Source: Candidatus Phosphoribacter hodrii (GTDB lineage Bacteria > Actinomycetota > Actinomycetes > Actinomycetales > Dermatophilaceae). Taken from it: DNA of 64,000 nt. Shown here piece after piece: positions 41,247-49,618 of this stretch (its first letter is position 1; every line of letters starts with the position of its first letter). The notes beneath the pieces were generated by a model, which worked only from the letters and a program-made list of their open reading frames with translations, searched no databases and was not told the DNA's origin. The stretch covers positions 310,001 through 374,000 of the forward strand of contig JADJIB010000002.1 of NCBI GenBank assembly GCA_016707175.1. The letters run 5' to 3'. The translations under genes and the position numbers were made by a program.

Positions 41247-42770
41247 GTGAAGAGTACAGCGTGGTCGGCGGGGTTGTCTGTGTCTGGGGACGGGACCGGC
41301 GTGGTGGCCCACGCCGGGAGTGTGGCGGTGCGGTTGCTGGCCGATCGGGTCGGGTTGACTGATCGACTGTCCCGGGCTTTGCGCCGTCGGGGTTTCACCC
41401 CGCGCCACGACCGCGGTCGGGTCCTGGTCGATGTGGCCACGATGATCACCGCTGGTGGGGAAGCGATCGCCGATATCGACACCCTGCGTCACCAGCAGGA
41501 CGTGCTCGGGGCGGTGGCGTCGGCGCCGACGGTGTGGCGGGCTTTGGACGAGGTCGGCCCGAAGGCGTTGAAGCGGATCGAGTCGGCGCGGGCGGGCACC
41601 CGGGCCCGGGTATGGGGCCTGGTCCCTGGTGGTCTGCCAGCCTCGAAGGTGGCCGGGACGACCCTGCCAGCCGATGTGGTCGTGCTCGATGTGGACGCCA
41701 CGATCGTGGTCGCGCACAGCGAGAAGGAGCAGGCCACCCGGACGTTCAAGAAGACGTTCGGGTACCACCCGATCGGTGTCTGGTGCGATAACAGCGGCGA
41801 GTTCCTGGCGGGGTCGCTGCGGCCCGGTAATGCCGGCTCGAACACCACCAGCGACCACATTCAGGTGCTGACCGCAGCGATCGCGCAGGTCCCCGCCACC
41901 CATCGCAAGAGACTCCTGGTCCGCGCTGACGGGGCCGGCGCCTCTCACGGCCTGCTGGACTGGCTCACCAGCTTGAACACCGCCCGTGAGCATGGTGGCC
42001 GGGGCCGGTCGGTGGAGTACAGCGTGGGGTTCGCGATCACCGAGTCGGTCCGGGACGCGATCACGTTGGTGCCGAAGAAGGCGTGGACGCCCGCGATCGA
42101 CGCCGACGGCGATGTCCGCGAACACGCTGACGTCGTGGAAATCACCGGCCTACTGCCCGGCACCCTGCGGGAGGCCTGGCCTGCCGGGATGCGGGTCATC
42201 GTCCGCCGTGAACACCCCCACCCCGGCGCCCAGCTCAGCCTTTTCGAGGAACGTGATGGGTGGCGTTACCAAGCATTCGTCACCAACACCACCATCGGGC
42301 AGGTCGGGTTCCTGGAAGCCCGCCACCGCGCCCACGCCCGCGTCGAAGACCGGATCCGAGTCGCCAAAGACACCGGGCTCGGACGGTTCCCGTCCCGCGA
42401 GTACGCCATCAACCACGCCTGGCTAACCGTCGTCAGATCGCCGCCGACCTGCTGGCCTGGCTACGGCTACTCGCCCTACCCGAGAACTTGAAGGCCTGCG
42501 AACCGAAAGCGCTGCGCTACCGGTTCCTGCACATCCCAGCCCGCCTCACCCGAGGAGCCCGACGCCGTCACCTGCGGCTACCGCAAACCTGGCCCTGGGT
42601 CACCGACGCCCTCACCACCTTCGACAACGTGATGGCCTCCTCCGGACCTGCCCGGGGACCGGTCCCGACACCCCCGGCCCCGGAGACCTGCACCGGGCGC
42701 CCGTCGTTATTCGGAGATTGGGCCGGGCGGCCAAGGCGTGACGCCTGTCGTACGCACACCGTGGCCGCCG
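41150..42770 (+). mobile_element. IS1380-family insertion sequence, ends uncertain
   Basis: The region around the IS1380-type transposase. Terminal inverted repeats and target duplications were not found by eye; the limits given are approximate (the next gene ends at 42775). It is one of two IS traces in the island. Confidence 0.6.
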
Positions 42771-42832
42771 ACGTTCAGTGCCTCAGGGTCTCTCGAAGCA
42801 GCGAGCACGAGACTCGCTTGTACGGGCCCTGA
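41247..42832 (+). pseudogene. IS1380-family transposase, frameshifted
   Basis: This is a DDE transposase of the IS1380 family, shown by LDVDATIVVAHSEKEQATRT, FKKTFGYHPIGVWCDNSGE and LRPGNAGSNTTSDHI. It starts with GTG at 41247. Near 42434 one base is missing: the frame as written ends at 42491, but one more C lets it read LTVVQIAADLLAWLRLLALP and on through LRYRFLHIPARL and TWPWVTDALTTFDNVMA. In that frame the open part reaches 42832, so the proper stop may lie earlier or be lost. The element is probably inactive unless this is a base-calling error. The ends of the IS were not located. Confidence 0.88.
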
Positions 42833-43374
42833 GGGTAGCCAGCACACGCAGCCTGGGACGCTGCCCAGACCTCGGCCGGCATCGTCCTCGTCGTGCCGTC
42901 GAAGAAGGACCTCTTGCCCAACTGTCGACTGAACCACGTCATCTGCGCTGGCGTGAGCACTGACAGCGACCAGATGTGGGCTTCTTCGTGCGCAAGGACG
43001 GCCTTGGTCTTGGCCAGTGTCATACCTGGCTTGACGACCGTTTCGCGCCGGAAGGTCCAGGCGTTGTAGCTCTTGCCGACCCGACTGGAGGAGCAGGAGA
43101 ACTTCCACCCGGCCGGGTGGTAGATGATGCCTTTCTGGACCAGCGCGTTGCACGCGGCGAGCGACAGGCGCTTGGAGGAGGCGTTCAGATCCTCATCCGG
43201 CAGGGGTTGGAGACCGGCGGGGAGACTGGATGCGGAGGGGGTCGAGTCGACGTACGGCATGGCCGACGCTGAGGCTGGGATGACCAGTCCGACAAGGCCC
43301 ATCGTGAGGAAGGTGATGGCCAGGGCCAGGCTTCTTTTGGATGCCTGCCTGAGTGCGGGGAGAGCGCTTCTCAT
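42775..43374 (-). CDS. small secreted protein with HExxH-type motif
   Basis: This 199-residue protein has a Sec signal peptide (about residues 13-38, ending ASASAMP). It contains VLAHEEAHIWSLSVL, an HEEAH zinc-binding motif of zincin-type metallopeptidases, and four Cys that could form disulfides. A third metal ligand is not identified. No known family was recognised. A function as a small extracellular protease or a related non-enzymatic protein is possible. It ends right beside the IS1380 element and belongs to the motif-poor island. Confidence 0.7.
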   Translation of the reverse strand: MRSALPALRQASKRSLALAITFLTMGLVGLVIPASASAMPYVDSTPSASSLPAGLQPLPDEDLNASSKRLSLAACNALVQKGIIYHPAGWKFSCSSSRVGKSYNAWTFRRETVVKPGMTLAKTKAVLAHEEAHIWSLSVLTPAQMTWFSRQLGKRSFFDGTTRTMPAEVWAASQAACAGYPQGPYKRVSCSLLRETLRH

Positions 43375-43434
43375 ACCTCCATATTGACACCTTAGTTAAG
43401 AATAGGAAACCCAAATCAACGTTTTGGCCCCTTG

Positions 43435-43465
43435 TGACGTCTGACATTAACCTCGATCAACGTCA
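43435..43465. promoter_or_regulatory. possible operator upstream of iorA
   Basis: TGACGT (43435-43440) and ACGTCA (43460-43465) form an inverted repeat with a 19-base centre, in the 214-base gap between the divergent HExxH protein gene and iorA. It may bind a regulator of aromatic amino-acid breakdown. Evidence is only the symmetry. Confidence 0.3.
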
Positions 43466-43588
43466 GAGCGCGACTTTGGGGAACCCCCGAGTCGAGGGAC
43501 CTATGGCACTGGACGACGCCGCGACCGCGTTAGATCGTGCGAAGTAGCGCCCCGGCGATCCCGCGGGCCGGTCGAGGAGGACCCACCC

Positions 43589-45469
43589 ATGAAGCGTCTC
43601 CTGTCGGGTAACGAAGCCATCGCGCGAGCCGCATGGGAGGCAGGCGCGGTGCTCGGCGCGGGCTACCCCGGGACCCCCAGCACGGAGATCCTCGAAGCGT
43701 TCGCCCCCTACCCCGATGTGTATGCCGAGTGGTCACCCAACGAGAAGGTCGCCCTCGACGTCGCCATCGGGTCCGCGATCGCCGGTCGCCGCGCCTTCGC
43801 CACGATGAAGCACGTCGGCCTCAACGTCGCACTTGACTCGTTCTGGTCGGCGTCGATGACCGGCATCGAGGCCGGCCTCGTGGTCGTCTCGGCCGACGAC
43901 CCCAGCCTGCACTCATCGCAGAACGAGCAGGACAACCGCTTCCTGGCTCGTTGGGCCCGGGTCCCCTGCCTCGACCCTGCCGACAGCCAGGACAGCCACG
44001 ACTTCATGGTCGCCGCCTTCGACCTGTCCGAGCGGTTCGACACCCCCGTCCTGCTGCGCCCGACCACTCGGGTGTGTCACACCAGTTCTCCGGTTGAGGT
44101 CGGCGAAATCCGGCTGCGTCGACCGGTCCCCGACACGTACGTACGCAATCTCGCGAAGTACGACATGGCACCGGCCAACGCCCGAGCCCGCCGCCCCGTG
44201 ATTGAACACCGGGTCGAGGCTCTTGCCGACTTTGCCGAGACCTTCCCCTTGAACCGGGTGGAAATGCGTCGCACGACGATCGGCATCGTCACCAGCGGCG
44301 TCGCGTACGCCTACGCCCGCGAGGTCTTCCCCGACGCAAGCACCCTCAAACTCGGCATGGTCTATCCGCTCCCCCGCCGCCTCATCGCCGACTTCGCGGC
44401 CCAAGTGGACTCGCTCATCGTCCTCGAGGAGCTCGACCCGTTCGTCGAGGACCAACTGCGGCTCATGGGCATTCGGCTGCACACGCCGCCGCTCCCCCCG
44501 ACCTACCCGCACACGAAGTCGATCTTCCCCCTCATGGGTGAGCTTGACCCGGCGGTCGTCCGCTCCAGCGCCGTCGCTGCGGGCCTGCTCGACGCTTCCG
44601 TTGCCAGCCCCGTGGCCGCGAGCGGCATACCGTATGCCGCGGGCAGCCCCGCCCCCGCCTCCCGCACCCTCTCGCTCACCCCCGTCGACGTGGCCCCCCG
44701 CCCGCCGGTCCTCTGCCCGGGGTGCCCGCACCGGTCGTCGTTCTATGTCCTGCACAAGTTGGGCGTCACCGTCAATGGCGACATCGGGTGCTACACGCTG
44801 GGGATGGCCAAGCCGCTCGACGCGCTGCACACGGCAGGATGCATGGGCGCGAGCATCGCCGTCGCGCACGGCGGCGCGCAGGCCGGCGACCAGGGGCGGC
44901 ACGTGGCCGTCATCGGTGACTCGACGTTCTTCCACAGCGGCATCCCGGCGCTGCTCAACGTGCTCTACAACCGCAGCAACGTCGTGACGATCATCATGGA
45001 CAACCGGATCACCGGCATGACCGGCCATCAGGACAACCCCGGCTCCGGCCACACTCTGCAGCGGCAGGAGACCGTCGAGGTCGACATCGAGCGGGTCGTG
45101 CGCGCCCTCGGCTTCCCCGACGACAAGGTCCGCACCATCCCGTCCTATGACGTCAAAGCCCTGGAGAAGCAGCTCAAGACCTGGCTCAAGGAGGACGGCC
45201 CGGCGGTGCTCATCACCCAGGAGGAATGCGCCCTCCTGCCGACGGCCAAGGCGGCCTACTTGCCGCTGGCGGTGACCGACGCCTGCAACGGCTGCACGAT
45301 CTGCTTCCGGATCGGCTGCCCGGCGATCCTGCAGTCCGACGTCCTCGACGAGCGCACCCAACGCCCGCTGGCCCTCATCGACCAGGTGATGTGCACCGGG
45401 TGCGAGATCTGCGCCCAGGTGTGCCCGCGCGACGCGATCCTCTTCCGCGAGCAGGTGGCGCATGTGTGA
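43589..45469 (+). CDS. iorA: indolepyruvate ferredoxin oxidoreductase alpha subunit
   Basis: IorA with IorB oxidises indolepyruvate and other aryl pyruvates to acyl-CoA, reducing ferredoxin. The 626-residue protein begins with a pyrimidine-binding PFOR-like domain (GNEAIARAAWEAGAVLGAGYPGTP), has the ThDP-binding domain (GDIGCYTLG, GDSTFFHSG, MDNRITGMTGHQD) and ends with two 4Fe-4S clusters (CNGCTICFRIGCP, CTGCEICAQVCP). ATG 43589 follows GAGGAGG. A linker at about residues 345-360 holds a perfect GCGGCATAC-c-GTATGCCGC palindrome encoding SGIPYAA. It is the first copy of the motif after the island. Confidence 0.96.
   Translation: MKRLLSGNEAIARAAWEAGAVLGAGYPGTPSTEILEAFAPYPDVYAEWSPNEKVALDVAIGSAIAGRRAFATMKHVGLNVALDSFWSASMTGIEAGLVVVSADDPSLHSSQNEQDNRFLARWARVPCLDPADSQDSHDFMVAAFDLSERFDTPVLLRPTTRVCHTSSPVEVGEIRLRRPVPDTYVRNLAKYDMAPANARARRPVIEHRVEALADFAETFPLNRVEMRRTTIGIVTSGVAYAYAREVFPDASTLKLGMVYPLPRRLIADFAAQVDSLIVLEELDPFVEDQLRLMGIRLHTPPLPPTYPHTKSIFPLMGELDPAVVRSSAVAAGLLDASVASPVAASGIPYAAGSPAPASRTLSLTPVDVAPRPPVLCPGCPHRSSFYVLHKLGVTVNGDIGCYTLGMAKPLDALHTAGCMGASIAVAHGGAQAGDQGRHVAVIGDSTFFHSGIPALLNVLYNRSNVVTIIMDNRITGMTGHQDNPGSGHTLQRQETVEVDIERVVRALGFPDDKVRTIPSYDVKALEKQLKTWLKEDGPAVLITQEECALLPTAKAAYLPLAVTDACNGCTICFRIGCPAILQSDVLDERTQRPLALIDQVMCTGCEICAQVCPRDAILFREQVAHV
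44622..44640. repeat. inverted motif pair inside the iorA linker
   Basis: GCGGCATAC (44622-44630), C, GTATGCCGC (44632-44640): the same head-to-head motif pair as in the aceE terminator, but here inside a gene and in frame, encoding an Ala/Pro-rich linker. Confidence 0.8.
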
Positions 45470-46133
45470 GCCGCTCCCGGGCGCGCTCCCCGACACTCTC
45501 CCCGACGCGCTCCCCGACACTCTCGACATCGCGCTCGTCGGCGTCGGCGGGCAAGGGACGATCCTCGCGAGCAACGTCCTGGCCGAGTTGGGCATGGCCG
45601 CGGGTTACGACGTGAAGAAGGCCGAAGTCCACGGCATGTCCCAGCGCGGCGGCAGCGTCGTCTCGCACGTGCGGTGGGGCCCGGAAGTGTTCTCGCCGAT
45701 CATCCCCGCCGGCGGAGCGGACATCCTCGTCGCTTTCGAGAAGATGGAGGCCGCCCGGTATGCCGCGCTGCTGGCTCCCGGCGGCACGGCCATCGTCAAC
45801 GACTTCGCCATCGAGCCGATCACGGTCATCACCGGCGGGGCCCACTACCCCGACGACGCGGCCATCGAGGCGGCCTTCGCCGACGGCGGACAACGGCTGA
45901 TGTGGATCCACGGGGCACGGGTCGCTGAGGAGTTGGGCAACAAGTTCGTCGCCAACGTCGTCCTGCTCGGTGCCCTGTCGACCCTGCTCGGGCTTCCCGA
46001 GGCCGCCTGGGCCGCCGTCCTTGATCGCCGGGTCAAGGCGGCTCACCTGGAGATCAACCACCGGGCCTTCGCCGCCGGCCGCGCCGAGATGTCGGCCCCG
46101 GCACCCACCCGACCGCAGCCTCAGACGAGGTAG
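45462..46133 (+). CDS. iorB: indolepyruvate ferredoxin oxidoreductase beta subunit
   Basis: IorB is the gamma-domain partner of IorA. The 223-residue protein has DIALVGVGGQGTILASNVLAE, GYDVKKAEVHGMSQRGGSVVSHVR and the later AEELGNKFVANVVLLGAL. It starts at ATG 45462 and overlaps iorA by 8 bases. Its first 20 residues carry an LPDTLPDALPDTL tandem made by a repeated 12-base unit, an unusual N-terminal addition before the normal start at about LDIAL. The reductive direction or acetyl-CoA-forming use is not decided by sequence. Confidence 0.95.
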   Translation: MCEPLPGALPDTLPDALPDTLDIALVGVGGQGTILASNVLAELGMAAGYDVKKAEVHGMSQRGGSVVSHVRWGPEVFSPIIPAGGADILVAFEKMEAARYAALLAPGGTAIVNDFAIEPITVITGGAHYPDDAAIEAAFADGGQRLMWIHGARVAEELGNKFVANVVLLGALSTLLGLPEAAWAAVLDRRVKAAHLEINHRAFAAGRAEMSAPAPTRPQPQTR

Positions 46134-47665
46134 ACGAACCCCGGCCCTTCGTCGCGATAGGGGATCCCCAGCGCGTCCAACGCCGATCGCCACGACCCGG
46201 TGCAGGCCGGGTCTGAGCCTTCGAAGCCATGGTCGGCGGTGAGCACGATCGCGACGTCGTCGAGCTCGCCGCGGGCCGCAAGCTCGTCGAGGAACACCCC
46301 GAGCCGCGCGTCGGCCTGGCGCAGTGCCTCCCGGGCCGGCTCGGAGCGGGGGCCTGCGGCATGGTGCCCGGCGTCGGTGACGACGTTGGCCCACCAGGTG
46401 AACCTCGGGGCAGTTGCCAGCCCGCCGGCGAAGAGGCGCTGGATCTGGATCAAGCCCAGGTCGTCCACCGAGACGCCCCACCGGAAGTAGCCGTCGCGCT
46501 GGATGAACCGCGGGTCTGACAAGAACGGCGAGGTCGACGCCTTCGGCAGGTGATCGCCCATGCCTCCGGCGCCCCGCTCCGACCCGTCCTCGCGGACGAG
46601 CCCCATCGTCGAGTAGTCCGCGCCCCGGTCGATCGCGTCGTCGATCGAGGCGGTGGCGCCGGGGACCAGCTCGAAGATGGTCTCCACGGAGTCATGGATC
46701 CATTCGGAGGATCGGTGCCAGGTCTTCTCGTCGTTGGGCACGACCCGCTCGCCGGTCCCGCGGTCGTAGTAGACGTTGCCCATCACCCCATGCCGACCCG
46801 GCCCGACACCCGTGAGGATCGAGGTGTGGTTCGTCAGCGTGATCGACGGGAACTCCGCCACCGCTCCCCCGCGCAGCGCCAGCCCGCGCTCGATGAGCCG
46901 CGCCACCGTTGGCAATTCGCCGGCCTCGGCCAGGTGCAGGAGGTCCGAACAGTGCGCCCCGTCCCAGAGGACGCCCACCACCGCGCGCGGAGTCTCCCCC
47001 GTGAGGTATGCCGTGAGCGGCCGTCCGTCGAGCGGCTCACCCTGGGCGTCGCGCAGGTCGTCCGGGTCGACCCCCGCGAGGACGGCCATCGTCGGGCCAA
47101 CATCGACCAGCCGGGCGTGCTCGTCGAGCAGGCCAAGCGGGCGGACACCGACACCTGAGAGCACCAACGGCGCACGAGACTGGATGACATCGAGGGACCC
47201 GTGCTCTCCGACATGCCCACCCTCGTCGGGGAAGTAGTGCCGCGGGGTGTGGACGATGGCCAGGTCGGGGCTGCGATCGGGATCGGCGAAGAAGGACAGC
47301 AGCCGCTCGGCGGCATACGGATAGGCGTTGGCCCGGGACTGGGCCGGGCTGGGATTGGCCAACTCGCCCGTCGGGCCCTCATAGGGGAGGAAGGCCATCG
47401 GGTCCTGGCTGGCGATGGGGTCCACTCCCTCAAGGACCTCCTGACGACCACCGGGATGCAGCCTGGTCCGCCCGAGATGGTTGGCCGCATGCGCGGTGGG
47501 CACTCCATCCACCGGCTCGACCCAGACGACGAGGTCGACGATCGCAGCGAGGTCGGCCGAACACAAAGCCCGGATCATCCGGTCCCGATCCCCTGTCCGG
47601 TCCCCAGTCGGATCTCCGGTCCGATCCGCGGTCCCGTCCCCGTCGTGGGCCGGCCTCATGCTCAT
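46121..47665 (-). CDS. alkaline-phosphatase-superfamily phosphodiesterase
   Basis: This 514-residue protein belongs to the type I phosphodiesterase/nucleotide pyrophosphatase branch. Metal-binding and nucleophile regions: GVLWDGAHCSDLLHL, EFPSITLTNHTSILTGVGPGRHG (Thr/Ser nucleophile), and VLTADHGFEGSDP. No signal peptide is seen. The N-terminus holds DRTGDPTGDRTGDRD, a small tandem repeat. ATG 47665 is preceded by GGGGAG. The gene overlaps the CapA-like gene (ATGA) and converges with iorB. The substrate is unknown. Confidence 0.88.
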   Translation of the reverse strand: MSMRPAHDGDGTADRTGDPTGDRTGDRDRMIRALCSADLAAIVDLVVWVEPVDGVPTAHAANHLGRTRLHPGGRQEVLEGVDPIASQDPMAFLPYEGPTGELANPSPAQSRANAYPYAAERLLSFFADPDRSPDLAIVHTPRHYFPDEGGHVGEHGSLDVIQSRAPLVLSGVGVRPLGLLDEHARLVDVGPTMAVLAGVDPDDLRDAQGEPLDGRPLTAYLTGETPRAVVGVLWDGAHCSDLLHLAEAGELPTVARLIERGLALRGGAVAEFPSITLTNHTSILTGVGPGRHGVMGNVYYDRGTGERVVPNDEKTWHRSSEWIHDSVETIFELVPGATASIDDAIDRGADYSTMGLVREDGSERGAGGMGDHLPKASTSPFLSDPRFIQRDGYFRWGVSVDDLGLIQIQRLFAGGLATAPRFTWWANVVTDAGHHAAGPRSEPAREALRQADARLGVFLDELAARGELDDVAIVLTADHGFEGSDPACTGSWRSALDALGIPYRDEGPGFVYLV

Positions 47666-48891
47666 GGTCTCCCCTTCAACGTCGTGCAACCCCGAGCCGC
47701 CTCCCATGCGGCCAGCCGCTTGGCGCTCTGGGCGGAAGCCCGTGGCATGCCGTCCACGACCGAGATAGTTAACGGAGCGTAGTCGTCCGCGACGACAATG
47801 GGGGCAATTCCGTCCCATTGATCCCGCGGCACCGCGGCGCGCGCCGCCACCGCTGCGGGGTCGATGGACAGGGTGAGGACACCGGTCGCGGCGTCGGCCG
47901 CGGACGCGGTCTTGAGCCACCAGACGAAGTTCCCCAGCCCGTAGCCGACGTAGGCCCGACCCAGCCAGCCGGAGCCCAGCACCCGGTGTTGGTGCCCTCC
48001 GACGATGATGTCGGCCCCGGCTTGCTCCAAGGCGCGAGCCGTCCGCACCTGGGCCGCGTCGGGGCACACGGTCCGCTCGATGCCCCAGTGCAGGAAGACG
48101 ACGACCACGTCATAGCGGGCCCGCGCCGCGCGCACGGCCGCGAGGAGCCGCACGTTGTCGATGCTGGCCGCCACCCCTGCCCTGGATTCGGTTGCGGGGA
48201 ACTTGGCTGCGGTGAGCTCGGGGACCTGGGTCGCCGCGACGACAGCCACGGACACGCCGCGGACGGTGAAGACGGCCGGGGCGAAGGCTTCGGCAGCCGT
48301 GCGCCCGACGCCGATCACGGGGATCGGGCTGGCCGCCTTGGCCGCCAGCGTGTCGGCCAGCCCCACCGGCCCGAAGTCGACGGCGTGGTTGTTGGCCATC
48401 CCCGCCACGTCGACGCCGGCGGTCGCGAGCGTCGTCAGTGCCGAGGCCGGCGCCCGGAAGGTGAACGACTTGGGCTCCGGCGTCCCGCGGGTGGTGATCG
48501 AGGTTTCGAGGTTGACGACGGTGATGTCCGCCGCGCCCAGCAGCGGGCGCAGTTCGGCAAGCCCGTCCCCACCCTCGAGCAAGGGCCGCAGGTGTCGCTC
48601 GAAGTGAATATCACCCGCAAACGCGATGGTGATCGGCGCCGGCGCCGTCGGAGTGGGTGCGGGTGCCGGACCCGGGGCCGGGACCACCGGCGGTCGCTCG
48701 GCGGCGCCGCTCGTGGCCGGTGCCGACACTCCCGCGCTCGGGTATGCCGCCGTCCCCGACACCGCGCTCGCCCCTCCCAAGCCCGGTGGGCCGGCCGCGT
48801 CACCCGACGTGGGCGCGGTCGTCGTGCACGCCGCGATGGCGATCGCCGCGGCGGCGGCCACGGCGGCCTGGATCCGACGGTGGATGGCCAT
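47662..48891 (-). CDS. CapA-family (poly-gamma-glutamate synthesis) lipoprotein
   Basis: This 409-residue protein has the PGA_cap/CapA metallophosphatase-like fold: TIAFAGDIHFERHL, VVNLETSITTRG, MANNHAVDFGP, VFLHWGIE and IIVGGHQHRVLGS. The N-terminus has a lipobox-like IAIAAC (Cys22), then a Pro/Ala-rich linker. Family members act in polymer synthesis (poly-gamma-glutamate) or as phosphoesterases. It is translationally coupled to a phosphodiesterase downstream; together they may process a cell-surface polymer or nucleotide. CapB/CapC partners are not present. Confidence 0.88.
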   Translation of the reverse strand: MAIHRRIQAAVAAAAAIAIAACTTTAPTSGDAAGPPGLGGASAVSGTAAYPSAGVSAPATSGAAERPPVVPAPGPAPAPTPTAPAPITIAFAGDIHFERHLRPLLEGGDGLAELRPLLGAADITVVNLETSITTRGTPEPKSFTFRAPASALTTLATAGVDVAGMANNHAVDFGPVGLADTLAAKAASPIPVIGVGRTAAEAFAPAVFTVRGVSVAVVAATQVPELTAAKFPATESRAGVAASIDNVRLLAAVRAARARYDVVVVFLHWGIERTVCPDAAQVRTARALEQAGADIIVGGHQHRVLGSGWLGRAYVGYGLGNFVWWLKTASAADAATGVLTLSIDPAAVAARAAVPRDQWDGIAPIVVADDYAPLTISVVDGMPRASAQSAKRLAAWEAARGCTTLKGRP

Positions 48892-49003
48892 GGCAGATCA
48901 GTCTGTCCTACGGAGCCTGCAGGCTAGGCTCACTGCACCCACGGGGGGACTCGTGGCGCCGGGCCTTCTCGGCCCGGCTAGGAAACAGGAGAAGGAGCCA
49001 CCC

Positions 49004-49399
49004 GTGGCACTCATGGAAGAAGGCAGCACCGGCGCCGGCGAGACCCTGGAGGTCGTTTCCTCGGTCAGCTATGACGCCCAGGGCAACGTCATGACGGCCG
49101 AGCAGGTCGCCGCCCAGGCTGCCGCCGCAGCCGAGGCTAAGGCTGCGGCAGATGCCGCGGCCGCCCAGGCTGCCGCAGAGGCCGCCGCCGCAGATGCGGC
49201 TGCTGCCGCTGCTGCTACCGCCGCTGCCGCTGCGGCCGCCGCTGCACCGGTCGAGCGGACCTACACCGTCGTCAAGGGGGACACGCTGTCGGCGATCGGC
49301 AAGAAGTTCGGCGTGAACTGGCGCGACATCGCCTCGCTCAACCAGGTCAAGAACCCCGACCTCATCCACCCCGGACAGGTCTTCCGCATCCCCAGCTGA
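49004..49399 (+). CDS. Ala-rich LysM-domain protein without signal peptide
   Basis: This 131-residue protein has a short acidic N-terminus, a run of Ala-rich heptads (about 32-80) that may be helical, and a C-terminal LysM domain (RTYTVVKGDTLSAIGKKFGV then NQVKNPDLIHPGQVFRIP). LysM binds peptidoglycan, yet no signal peptide or transmembrane segment is present. GTG 49004 is chosen because AAGGAG precedes it. A 10-bp hairpin overlaps the stop codon, followed by a strong 13-bp terminator. Confidence 0.88.
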   Translation: MALMEEGSTGAGETLEVVSSVSYDAQGNVMTAEQVAAQAAAAAEAKAAADAAAAQAAAEAAAADAAAAAAATAAAAAAAAAPVERTYTVVKGDTLSAIGKKFGVNWRDIASLNQVKNPDLIHPGQVFRIPS

Positions 49400-49430
49400 C
49401 GCAGTCAGCTGGGGATTCCGCACCACGACG

Positions 49431-49461
49431 CAGGGGGCCTCCCGAACCGGGAGGCCCCCTG
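49431..49461 (+). terminator. 13-bp rho-independent-type terminator
   Basis: CAGGGGGCCTCCC (49431-49443), loop GAACC, GGGAGGCCCCCTG (49449-49461), perfect. A smaller hairpin with CCCAGCTGAC arms (49391-49413) precedes it and covers the stop codon. Confidence 0.88.
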
Positions 49462-49606
49462 TCTGCGTCCGGAGGTCCACACCGGCCGCGCAGCATACTC
49501 GGCGGAGTTTTGCTTTTTTGTTTCTGTGGGAATGCGCTTGTGTTGCCCAGGTGACGGCAATTCGGAAAGCCCACGACGTCCCCTGCCCAAATGCGCGGTG
49601 GGGCGC

Positions 49607-49612
49607 TAGGTT
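49607..49612 (+). promoter_or_regulatory. -10 box for a leaderless start
   Basis: TAGGTT lies 6 bases before the gluA ATG at 49619, without a Shine-Dalgarno sequence. The gap from 49462 to here shows an AT-rich TTTTGCTTTTTTG stretch as well. Confidence 0.5.
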
Positions 49613-49618
49613 GAGCGA

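Noticed and set aside
36882..43588. tRNA-integrated island with a repeated tRNA end (attR)
   Set aside because: I looked for a second copy of the tRNA-Met 3' end near 43.4 kb and found none, and there is no integrase gene. The island is accepted on other grounds, but integration at the tRNA is not shown.
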